A stretch of 9,515 nt of DNA from JAGVPT01 sp964384415 (GTDB lineage Bacteria; Bacteroidota; Ignavibacteria; UBA10030; UBA8401), in the NCBI GenBank assembly GCA_964384415.1, contig CAYLMV010000131.1:1-9515 (forward strand). Direction: 5' to 3'. A program made the translations under genes and the position numbers. This document shows, piece after piece, positions 1 to 8,200 of this stretch. Below the pieces are notes generated by a model, which did not search any database, was not told where the DNA came from, and saw nothing but the letters and a program-made list of their open reading frames with translations. Position 1 is the stretch's first letter, and each line of letters starts with the position of its first letter.

Positions 1-263
1 CGGTTTAGACCGATATTAATAACGGCCTTGCTCGGATAATACCCGTTCATTTTCAGAACATAGACGCGTGTGCGATTTTGCCAGGCCGTGGCTCCCGCTG
101 CGCCCTTCCATCCGGTGCCCGCCGTGTCCTGGGCGATGATGGTGTTCAGCGACTGCGTTGACCCGTAGAGATCCGGAACGAGACACGTGTCCTCTTGACA
201 TAGTGCCACCAGTGGCGCGAACAATAGAGACAGCAGCCAGAGGCTAATTGAGGCTTTCTTCAT
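1..263 (-). CDS. Secreted protein, N-terminal fragment (possible beta-helix protein)
   Basis: Partial gene: it starts at the ATG at 263 and runs off the left edge after 87 complete codons. A GGAGG ribosome binding site (269-273) lies 5 nt before the ATG, which fixes the start. Residues 1-23 form a signal peptide: a lysine pair, the hydrophobic run ISLWLLSLLFAPLVAL, then CQED, where cleavage is likely. The following part reads LNTIIAQDTAG and then RVYVLKMNGYYPSKAVINIG. From memory, this 'LN..I..DT...(N)RVYVLKR...Y' pattern occurs at the mature N-terminus of secreted parallel beta-helix (pectate-lyase-like) T9SS proteins in Ignavibacteria. That link is an inference, since no catalytic region is visible. 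It is the last gene of the run, 146 bp downstream of the TonB receptor, so a role in the same pectin pathway is plausible. Being a signal-peptide protein is well supported; the fold is uncertain. Confidence 0.8.
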   Translation of the reverse strand, partial: MKKASISLWLLSLLFAPLVALCQEDTCLVPDLYGSTQSLNTIIAQDTAGTGWKGAAGATAWQNRTRVYVLKMNGYYPSKAVINIGLN

Positions 264-268
264 AATGT

Positions 269-273
269 CCTCC
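269..273 (-). promoter_or_regulatory. Ribosome binding site of the left-edge gene
   Basis: GGAGG on the minus strand, 5 nt upstream of the ATG at 263. It decides the start of a gene whose end is outside the window. Confidence 0.75.
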
Positions 274-409
274 GTAGAGTGATGTTGACAACGTTTGATT
301 AGGTGATCAAATTGAACACAAGAACAAACAGATACGATGAAAGTCTTTTATGCCCTCCTTTCGGAAATAGATGATCAAAATAACCCAGTTTATTAAACGT
401 ATGCATTGC

Positions 410-3400
410 TTAGAGTAGAATCCTTACGCCAAAATCCATCGTCCTTCCGTACAGCTCTGCCGTCAACGGAATGTCCCAGTTTCTCAGATTATTGATACTC
501 GAAGTCTCATCCTTGCGGTTTGTCAGGTTGTTCACATTCAGGATGAGGGCAATATTCTTGGTCAGCTCCTGTTTCAGAGCGAGATCAAGCTTCGTGAAGC
601 TGTTCACCACCTGATCGGTGGTACCATTGGTAGAGTATGATTTTATATACTGGTCTTGATAAAACATCGAGATTCTAGCGGAGAAGCCAGCGATATCATA
701 TCCCAATGCCGCGTTTGCATAGAACTTCGGTTGGTCCTCGGATTGTCTGGTCACCACCACCGGTATCTGAACATTTTGAACCTGCCAGTGGGCCGGATGT
801 GATCCCTGCCGTTCAGCCCACGCCGAATCGGGCACGGTCTTGCTCAGGATGATATCGGTTTGTGACCTCGTGACAGAGATGTTATACGAGAGCGTGATAT
901 GCTGGAGCCACGACACCGGAATGAATCCGAGATTCATCTGATGTTCAAGTTCGAATCCCCATGCATACGACGGAGTGGATGAGTTGTATGCCATCGACAC
1001 ATTGGTGATGAACCCTGTATGAATCGCCTGCACAAAACGAGGATCATTCTGCCATCCCGCGCCTGTGGATCCGATGAGTGAATCAAGTACCTTATATCGT
1101 GAGTTAACGATACTATCCGGGCTTTGTTTTATTGCGTTGATCCAGCTGATCGCCACATTGTTTGTCTGATGGAAGAGATCGTCTATGATTTTGTAAAATG
1201 CGGAGACCGAGACCAACCCGACCTTGCCGCTATACACTTGTGTATTCACTTCAAAGTTCCACGCTTTTGCGTCTTTCAGACCCGGATTCCCGATAACAAA
1301 CGTGGCGGGTGGACCGGAGGCGACAAAGAAGATCGGCAGGCGGAGATTGTAGTCCGGCCGCGCCAAGGCTCTGTACGCCGCGAAGCGGACGTTGAGATAA
1401 TCCGTCGGACGAAGTGTGAACTGCGCATTCGGCAGCCAGATTGTCTCGGCGTGATTTGTCGTAGAGTCCTTCAGTTCTCCCGACACAGCAATACCGATTG
1501 AACCCAGCCCGCCCGGAGCGAATCGTCCTCTGTAATCGTTGTTTTCCTTCTCCATTCTCACGCCAAGAATAAGTGTCGCATCCTGACCGAAGTCGGATTT
1601 GCTCATGAGATAAGCACTTGACACCCGTTCGGTCACGCTATAGTCGTTCACTGCCGTACGCGCGCTGGAAATATATTCGACCTGGGATCCGCTCTTCCCG
1701 TTCTTATTGAGATCGTACCATTCTTTGAGCGCGTCGATATTGATAAGCGGATTCATCAAATATGTGCCCATAAGATCGCGCGACGGAGCCGGAGTATCGA
1801 CGAAGTCCGACAGCGATGGCTGGTTGGGAAATCTCGTTTTGAAGTAATCCTCAAAACGTGTTCCTGTGAAATCCTTTGCCGAACCGTCTACGTTCGTTGT
1901 ATAATTTGGATGGAGATAGTTGTTATCATCGAGTTCTGAGTTGTCCATCCATCGCGTCCGTTCCTTATATTTCCCGCCAACCTTGATCTCATCGGCAAGC
2001 ATGTCCGATACGGTGATTTTCTTGGTAAGGTCAAGATGTGCAGTTTGCTCCTTGTCGAAATTCTCCTGTTTATAGAACACCGACGTGCTGCACGTAGCGG
2101 CTTTCCAATTGTTCAAAGCAAATGGAATCATGAAGATCTCAGGATGATCTCGCGTGAATCCCGTTGTCCCGCCGGAGGTACTCGAGGCGGGCTCCGTGAA
2201 TCTCATCGCGAAATCGTACGGGTTCGAAATCCGCGAATGAGCATACGACACACCCCAATCTGTCGTCAAGCCCCCAAGATAGTTTTTCCCCTGGAGCGCT
2301 CCGTTTGTCGTCGTAATTCTCTGTTCGGTATAACGGTAATTATAATCCCACAGCGTGCTGCCTGAATGAGGGAACACTCGATCGTCGAGGGAGTATTGCC
2401 GGAGTGTGCTTCCATAGACTCCCGAAAGTTTTACGGTGCCGCTGTCCGGAGTATTCAAGTCCAAAATAACCTGTCCTCCGTCTCGCGATCGGACTTCATC
2501 CGTAAAATCGACGACGAATGAACCGATATCATAATCTGAAGGAAAGGGGCTGCCGAGAGGGTCCGGAATCTGTTCATACGTGTACGTAATATCTTCCTTG
2601 CTCCTGATCTTCCTTTCGGCATTCGCCTGCACCTGCACGCCGAGCACATCGCCGAAGAAGCGTTCTCCATAACGCCCTGTGGCGTCATACTGCTTTGCAG
2701 ACTTCATCAGGTTATTGTAATCACCGGAGAGGTCAAAACGGATTTCTCTTTCGGAAGGCGCCTTCCGAGTCACGAGGTTCACTGTTCCCGCAATCGCATC
2801 GGCATCCTGGTCTGGAGTAAGAGTCTTGTATAATTCTATTCCAGCCAACGAACCTTGCGACAGCGTGCTCAGGTCTACATCACGGGTGTTGGGATCGGTC
2901 GGAGGTATCTTGACTCCGTCGACCGTGATATTGCTGAATTTCGAGCTGAGTCCGCGCAGGACGACTTGCGTCGCCTCGCCGCCGGATCGGATCACCGACA
3001 CTCCCGGGAGACGGCCGATCGCTTCGGCCGCATTGGCATCGGGCAATTCCTTGATCTTCTCTTCCGAGACCACATTCACGATACTGCTTGCCGTCAATTG
3101 CTGGTTGATCGCTGCAACCTGTCCGCGCATTTGGGCAGTGATCACCACGGCTTCCCCCTCAAGGATTGTCTGTCGCAGGCGGACGTTTAATTGCACTTCG
3201 TTTTGATTGGTAAAATCGACCTTGAGAGTTTTCGTCTCATATCCTACACACGATACCTTGACGGAGAACGGACGCTGGGGGATGGCGGTCACGCGATACT
3301 CCCCTTCAATGTTCGTTGCTGATCCGAGCGAAGACCCTTCGAGGATCACGTTGATTCCGATGAGTTTCTCGCTCGTGAGGGAATCCGTCACGACCCCGTG

Positions 3401-3481
3401 CAGCGTCGCCTGACCAAGGAGCACCGCGGGAACGAGAAGAAAGGCGAGAGAAATCAGTCTTGCCGATGGTAGTATTTTCAT
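410..3481 (-). CDS. TonB-dependent outer-membrane receptor (TIGR01782-like), probable oligosaccharide importer
   Basis: A 1023-residue outer-membrane receptor that would use TonB energy to import a ligand. Residues 1-23 are a signal peptide ending VLLGQ. Residues 26-107 form a carboxypeptidase-regulatory-like beta-sandwich (LHGVVTDSLT... GEYRVTAI... VSCVGYETKT). EAVVITAQ at 110-117 resembles a TonB box. The plug covers about 125-240, with ELPDANAAEAIGRLPGV, VVLRGLSSKFSNITVDG, RDVDLSTLSQGSLAGIELYK and LTPDQDADAIAGTVNLVTRK. This set matches the TonB-Xanth-Caul type (TIGR01782), often linked to carbohydrate uptake. The barrel fills the rest, with RALARPDYN near residue 700 and a final strand DFGVRILL. 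The start is an ATG with GGAG (3489-3492) 7 nt upstream. It lies 90 bp downstream of the pectate lyase. Import of oligogalacturonides is inferred from the neighbours. It is unlike a canonical SusC in lacking an adjacent SusD gene. Confidence 0.93.
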   Translation of the reverse strand: MKILPSARLISLAFLLVPAVLLGQATLHGVVTDSLTSEKLIGINVILEGSSLGSATNIEGEYRVTAIPQRPFSVKVSCVGYETKTLKVDFTNQNEVQLNVRLRQTILEGEAVVITAQMRGQVAAINQQLTASSIVNVVSEEKIKELPDANAAEAIGRLPGVSVIRSGGEATQVVLRGLSSKFSNITVDGVKIPPTDPNTRDVDLSTLSQGSLAGIELYKTLTPDQDADAIAGTVNLVTRKAPSEREIRFDLSGDYNNLMKSAKQYDATGRYGERFFGDVLGVQVQANAERKIRSKEDITYTYEQIPDPLGSPFPSDYDIGSFVVDFTDEVRSRDGGQVILDLNTPDSGTVKLSGVYGSTLRQYSLDDRVFPHSGSTLWDYNYRYTEQRITTTNGALQGKNYLGGLTTDWGVSYAHSRISNPYDFAMRFTEPASSTSGGTTGFTRDHPEIFMIPFALNNWKAATCSTSVFYKQENFDKEQTAHLDLTKKITVSDMLADEIKVGGKYKERTRWMDNSELDDNNYLHPNYTTNVDGSAKDFTGTRFEDYFKTRFPNQPSLSDFVDTPAPSRDLMGTYLMNPLINIDALKEWYDLNKNGKSGSQVEYISSARTAVNDYSVTERVSSAYLMSKSDFGQDATLILGVRMEKENNDYRGRFAPGGLGSIGIAVSGELKDSTTNHAETIWLPNAQFTLRPTDYLNVRFAAYRALARPDYNLRLPIFFVASGPPATFVIGNPGLKDAKAWNFEVNTQVYSGKVGLVSVSAFYKIIDDLFHQTNNVAISWINAIKQSPDSIVNSRYKVLDSLIGSTGAGWQNDPRFVQAIHTGFITNVSMAYNSSTPSYAWGFELEHQMNLGFIPVSWLQHITLSYNISVTRSQTDIILSKTVPDSAWAERQGSHPAHWQVQNVQIPVVVTRQSEDQPKFYANAALGYDIAGFSARISMFYQDQYIKSYSTNGTTDQVVNSFTKLDLALKQELTKNIALILNVNNLTNRKDETSSINNLRNWDIPLTAELYGRTMDFGVRILL

Positions 3482-3511
3482 AAAGCTACTCCACAGAAGT
3501 AGTAGGTGAAT

Positions 3512-3521
3512 GCTGTACAGC
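3512..3521. promoter_or_regulatory. 10-bp perfect palindrome upstream of receptor gene
   Basis: GCTGTACAGC is a perfect palindrome in the 90-bp gap between the pectate lyase stop and the receptor ATG, centred about 35 bp before the start codon. On the minus strand a TTGACT element (3535-3540) precedes it, but no convincing -10 box follows. It could be a regulator site or chance: one 10-bp palindrome is expected per about 1 kb of random sequence. Confidence 0.2.
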
Positions 3522-3571
3522 GCTGGTTGTGTAAGTCAATCGATTACTCTATCTCTTCCCACAATTCACCC

Positions 3572-5137
3572 TCACTTTTGCATGATCATTGTTTTGGTGA
3601 CCGCGATGCCGCTGGCACGCAACTGATAAAAGTATACCCCGCTTGGAAAACTGCGCGCGTCCGCCGGAAAGGGCGCTTCATGCATTCCCGCAGGCTGATT
3701 CTCATTGACGAGCACCGCAATCTTCTCGCCGAGAACATTGTACACTGTCAATGAAACAAAACTGTTTACTGCTAACTGATACCTGATGACCGTCTTCGGA
3801 TTGAACGGATTCGGATAATTCTGAAGCAATATTGGCGAGCGCGGCAGCGACATCGGCGCCTTATTCGCAACGCGTGTGACATAGTCCGATTCGAACGCTC
3901 CAAGATCCGGAGCCTTGCCGAAAAATGGCAAACCCACATTGGTGCCTGCATCGATCAGCTTGCTTCTGGAGGCAAGATGCATGAATGGTACATCCGGCAA
4001 ACTGCCGTCCGGTTTGCGCGGTCCAGTGACACCGGCCGTGTCAACACTGACAAAGTCTGTATCCGATACCGCAAACGAAAGCATCCAGCTGTTGGTCGAC
4101 AGCACCGCGCTGGAGAGGAGCGAGACAGCCCCGGTCCCCGCGGAGACGCAATTCTTCACCGTCAGCACAGACCCGGTTTTCAACCCTGCGCTGATGTTGA
4201 AATTCGTTCCGTTTCTGTAGGCGGTGCAGTTGAGGAGCGTCATCGAACCTCTGTTGTTATTCTGATCGTAGCCCTTCACTCTGTTGTCAAACGAGAGACA
4301 GTCTCTTAAGATCATATTGTGGCGCAGGCTGTCCGCGTTTGAGTTGTCGCCTCCCCCCATTTTGAAACCATTTCCGTTGCCGCTGCTCATGGCTCCGCTC
4401 TTGAGATAGCCGTTGTGAAACGTCCAGCAATGCTCCAGCGTTGTCGTGACGTTGTCGGAGGGGCGCATATACCCGTCCCACCCGTCGTCCGAGTTTTGCC
4501 ACGACCGGCAGCCATAGAAGTAATTGCCCGTCCCCACGTCCAGCTTCGGCGAAAAACCGTCGGCGTTTCCCTGACTCGGATCGACGTTATAGTATGAATC
4601 ACAGTTGATGATCTTGTTGTTGGATGCCCCTCCCCCCAACTGCAAACCGGTATCTCCATTTTCGCTGAATGAACAATTCTCGACGGTGTTATTCGACCCG
4701 CTGATAATCATGCCGTTGTCCCCGGCCTTCCAGATATCGAACCCTCTGATGTACCAGTAGCTCTTGTTGAGATTGATACCTCTGTTGCTGCTCGATATCG
4801 CCATCGCGCTGAAGTCAAGAAACGGCCGTTCGCCCGGATATGCAAGGAGACAGATCATGGCAGAGCTTGTGCCGTTTTTGGGAGTGCTGATCGTACTCGT
4901 CAGCTGGTATCTCCCTCCCCGCACGTAGACCGTGTCGCCGGCAACAACACGCGACAAGGCTTTGGAGATGGTCTTCAGCGGTGCGTCGATCGTACCGGCG
5001 CTTGTGTCATTGCCGGCAGTTGAGACATATATCTGAGCTTGCATTCTGCTCATTGAAAGGATGAATATTATTCCGGTAACGGCGGATCGGCTGGCAAGCC
5101 GGGACAATCCCAATATTCTGCACAGAGTTCTAATCAC
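3572..5137 (-). CDS. Family 9-like pectate lyase with T9SS C-terminal sorting domain
   Basis: A 521-residue secreted lyase expected to cleave de-esterified polygalacturonate by Ca-dependent beta-elimination. A signal peptide covers about 1-35 (basic N-terminus, TGIIFILSMS, then MQAQ). The mature protein opens with IYVSTAGNDTSAGTIDAPLKTISKAL and builds a right-handed parallel beta-helix to about 350. The PL9 signature is clear: NADGFSPKL (Asp193) and NSDDGWDGY (Asp217, Asp218, Asp221), then GNGFKMGG (Lys259). In Dickeya Pel9A the Ca ligands are Asp209/233/234/237 and the base is Lys273. The four aspartates have identical spacing here and the lysine lies two residues further on. DLGAFESDYV closes the helix domain. 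Residues about 430-521 are the T9SS tail (LLQNYPNPFNPKT ... SGVYFYQL). The start is GTG, supported by AAGGA (5145-5149) 7 nt upstream. It sits 79 bp after the methylesterase gene, whose product supplies its preferred substrate. Confident as a PL9-type enzyme; activity is untested. Confidence 0.92.
   Translation of the reverse strand: MIRTLCRILGLSRLASRSAVTGIIFILSMSRMQAQIYVSTAGNDTSAGTIDAPLKTISKALSRVVAGDTVYVRGGRYQLTSTISTPKNGTSSAMICLLAYPGERPFLDFSAMAISSSNRGINLNKSYWYIRGFDIWKAGDNGMIISGSNNTVENCSFSENGDTGLQLGGGASNNKIINCDSYYNVDPSQGNADGFSPKLDVGTGNYFYGCRSWQNSDDGWDGYMRPSDNVTTTLEHCWTFHNGYLKSGAMSSGNGNGFKMGGGDNSNADSLRHNMILRDCLSFDNRVKGYDQNNNRGSMTLLNCTAYRNGTNFNISAGLKTGSVLTVKNCVSAGTGAVSLLSSAVLSTNSWMLSFAVSDTDFVSVDTAGVTGPRKPDGSLPDVPFMHLASRSKLIDAGTNVGLPFFGKAPDLGAFESDYVTRVANKAPMSLPRSPILLQNYPNPFNPKTVIRYQLAVNSFVSLTVYNVLGEKIAVLVNENQPAGMHEAPFPADARSFPSGVYFYQLRASGIAVTKTMIMQK
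3575..3850 (-). other. T9SS type A sorting domain of the pectate lyase
   Basis: This encodes residues 430-521: NYPNPFNPKTVIRYQL, LTVYNVLGEKIAVL and SGVYFYQLRASG, ending TKTMIMQK. The layout matches the Por secretion tail (TIGR04183), a small beta domain recognised by the type IX translocon and normally removed on export. It implies a cell-surface or released enzyme. Confidence 0.9.
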
Positions 5138-5144
5138 ACAAGGT

Positions 5145-5149
5145 TCCTT
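5145..5149 (-). promoter_or_regulatory. Ribosome binding site selecting the GTG start of the pectate lyase
   Basis: AAGGA on the minus strand, 7 nt before the GTG at 5137. The encoded basic N-terminus and hydrophobic stretch follow directly, which supports this non-ATG start. Confidence 0.6.
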
Positions 5150-5216
5150 TCGCTCGAGGGTTCACGTATGAACTACTACTGCAGCCCAAACCGATCCGTC
5201 GTTCACCTTCAATTGG

Positions 5217-8200
5217 TTATTTTAGTAGAGACATTTTGTGAATAAGACGCTGACTCCCCATTTGGAGAACCGTAAAATAGATTCCCGAAGCGAATCGGGA
5301 TGCGTTGAATGTCTCAAGATAGATCTTGCCCGCTTCAGCTTGTCCGTTGAATAACTCCGCGACTACCTGTCCGGCGATATTATACACTTTCAGAGTCGCG
5401 GGGCCGTTGTCACGAACGGTGAACTCAATATTCGTGGTTGGGTTGAACGGGTTGGGGTAATTCTCACTGAGCGTGAATTTCCTTGGAGCCGTGCCCACTT
5501 CGACATCGACGGACTGGGAGTACTTAAACGATCCACTCTGGTCAATCTGTTTAAGCCGATAGCTGTACTTACCCGGAGTTAGTTTCGTGTCCTCAAAGCT
5601 GTAGCGATGCGGGGCATTGCTCGTGCCCGAACCCTGGACAAAATCGACTTTCATCCAGACGCTTTCCTTTTTTGAGTCTTGTTGAGCGGACCTTTCCACA
5701 TCGAAGCCGTAGTTGGCCTTCTCAGTGGCCGTTGCCCATTCGAGCATTGCCGTGAGTCGATCTGAAGTTGCTGTGAATGTTGTCAGTTCTACCGGCAAGA
5801 GGGTCATGTTGACGCTGATTTGAGATGGAGTCCAGTTAGCAGCGTATGAGAATCCGGGGCCGGCGTTACTCTTGGAAAAAATATTCGCGATGGTATAGTT
5901 TGCTGCCTGCCCTGCCGAAATCGTTGAGGGCTGACTCGTCGTCCAGTTTGTGTTAACCGCTCTGCTAGCAGCCCCCGGACCAGTGCAGCCGTATTCCGAG
6001 TAAAGGGAAGGTGAAGGGCCCATTGTCGTCCACCCTGCCAAATTGAGAGTTGCAGGTTCATAGCAATTAATGAAAACGGTCTTCGGTGATGCTTGCCACG
6101 GCCTTCCCAAATAGAATGAGATCATCGCGTTGCCGTCAAAACCAATAGCATTCAATGCAAGTGAGCCGATCGTGCAATTCAAAAATACGTATCCGTATGT
6201 GTATCCCGCCTCTGTGCTTGCCGCCGTCAGCGTGCCGCCTTGTCTGTTGCAGTAGAGAGTGCAGCTGTCGAATAGAGCAACATCTCGCCCAAAAATAAAA
6301 TCAACCGATCCTTCGATGTAGCAGTTCTTATGGTAGAGGCGATCGGGACCGGTTCCAGTGCCTCCCTGAGTATAGTAGGTGTCCTGGCGTCCGATCATCT
6401 TGCAATTGTAATAGGATTGTCTGTCCCCGTTGGTGCGAAGTGCAACTGCTTGAGAATTGAACGTAGCGGTGTTCTGAAAAGTAATGTTCTGCGCCTGAAA
6501 ATCGGCTGCATCAATCGCAACGGAATACGAAGTATTCGTTCCGCTGCTGGTCACTCCGTTGGTCGTCCGGTTGTTGCCTGCATAGTCATCGTATGTGAGA
6601 ATTGTATTGTCTTTATCCTGTCCGACGAGAACGACGTTGATCTTGCCGGCCGCGAGGAGCGGTTTTTCGTAGTATGTTCCGTTCTTAACGTATATGAACC
6701 AGTGCCCCGTATAATTCGAGGGAACGGCGTTAAACGCATCCGTGATTGTTGTGTAATCACAATCCACTCCCGGCGTTCCATGCGAGTCGACAATTTTGTT
6801 AACATCGGGCTGGGGACTCGGGGTGGTGAATGAAACCTCATTACCGTATGAAGTCCCGGTGGTGTTAGTGGCGTACGCACAGACATAATACGTTGTTCCC
6901 AACGTCAATCCGCCAATAGGCGTGGTGAAGGCTCCTGTGCCACCCGCGCCAACGCTGTTGAAATTATCGGCTGTCGTAGGATTGTGAGAAGTACTCCAGG
7001 CTACACCACGGTCTGTAATCGCAGATCCACCCCACGCCGTGATATTCCCATTTCCCGTCGCGGTAGTGTTCACGATATTCGTTACAGCATTTGTGGAGAT
7101 CGTAGGGGCAGAAAGAGATGACAGCGTTGTCAAGGTGTCCTCATTCCCGTACCCTGTTCCTGCGGAGTTTACGGCATACGCGCGAACATAGTATGTCACC
7201 CCGGCGCTCAAACCCGTGATGGAACTGGTGAATGGGGTTGAAAGATTTCCATCGCTCGTTTTGCTGTTTGCGGTCGTCGGGCCTGTACTCGTATTCCAGC
7301 AAACGCCCTTTGCGGTGATCGGTGCGTCGCCGTCACTGGAGATGACTCCGCCGGACGTGGCAAAAGTGGTTGAAATATTCGAAATCGCATTGGTGGTGAG
7401 GACCGGAATTGTCGGAACGTACGCTGGATTGGCGTGCGCAATCACATAGTCGTTGGTTGTTAACGTGCCATACGCTGTCGTGGTACCAAAGATACTGGAC
7501 GAAATATTTCCAGTGTTGTTTGCCGAACCGCTCCCGCCGAGACTTACCCAATTTCCGGCACCATTATCTTTGGCGATCCTAAGATTGTCTTTGTTGCTGA
7601 CATCGACTCCATCGTTGGTGTCGTACGTCAGTTGTATGGTCGCGTTAGTAACATTTGCTCCGCTACCTTTGACGAGATGGATATATCTCGACGCAGAGAC
7701 ACCATCCAATGCGGCCGGCAAGGTATTCGCTGCAGGAGTTGAATTAATAAGCTCAGCCGTGTAGGTCGTTGATGTCGCGGCGTCCTGTGTCACCGTGAGA
7801 ATCGTCGGCCGGTAAACCCCACCTTTGCCTATGTAAAGCGCTTTCGTGGTCTGTGAGGTCGAAGCTATCACAGCGGACAGAGGTCCTTCAACATACCCGC
7901 CGAAACTTGAGTCCTGCGAACCAGCTGTCAACGTCAGCGTATTTGTTGAGGAGGTGACGAACTTGCCGCTATTCAAAATGAGGTACCCCGGAGTAGAACT
8001 AGATCCGACACTCAACGGCGAATTGAGCATCACGGTCGCATTGCTGTCTACACCGTAACTGAACGCGCTGTTCGTGCCGGCGTTTGAGTAATATTGAGTC
8101 CCATTTTTCTTCGCAAACACCAGCCTCGTTCCACTCAACGAATTCGACGGATTCGCAAATTGGGCTCCGCTAGCGATAATCATGCTATCTCCGCAAAATG

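Noticed and set aside
195..200. Lipoprotein box (VALC) in the left-edge protein
   Set aside because: Leu directly before Cys does not fit the lipobox, which needs a small residue there; signal peptidase I cleavage is more likely.
295..310. Inverted repeat TTGAT...ATCAA as a terminator or operator
   Set aside because: Only 5 AT-rich base pairs with no T-run; compatible with chance.
354..360. AAGGAGG on the minus strand in the gap after the receptor gene, as a start site for a small gene
   Set aside because: No ATG or GTG lies at a suitable distance and no open frame follows before the next gene.
377..395. AATAA/TTATT stem-loop after the receptor stop as terminator
   Set aside because: The stem is only 5 A-T pairs and no proper T-tract follows, so a terminator between the receptor and the next gene is not supported.
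1124..1501. + strand open frame of 125 codons
   Set aside because: It lies wholly inside the receptor gene in antisense and has no family-like motifs; the receptor frame is unambiguous. The other + strand frames were dismissed on the same grounds.
6330..6833. + strand open frame of 167 codons
   Set aside because: Antisense to the CE8 catalytic domain, whose motifs are all intact on the minus strand.
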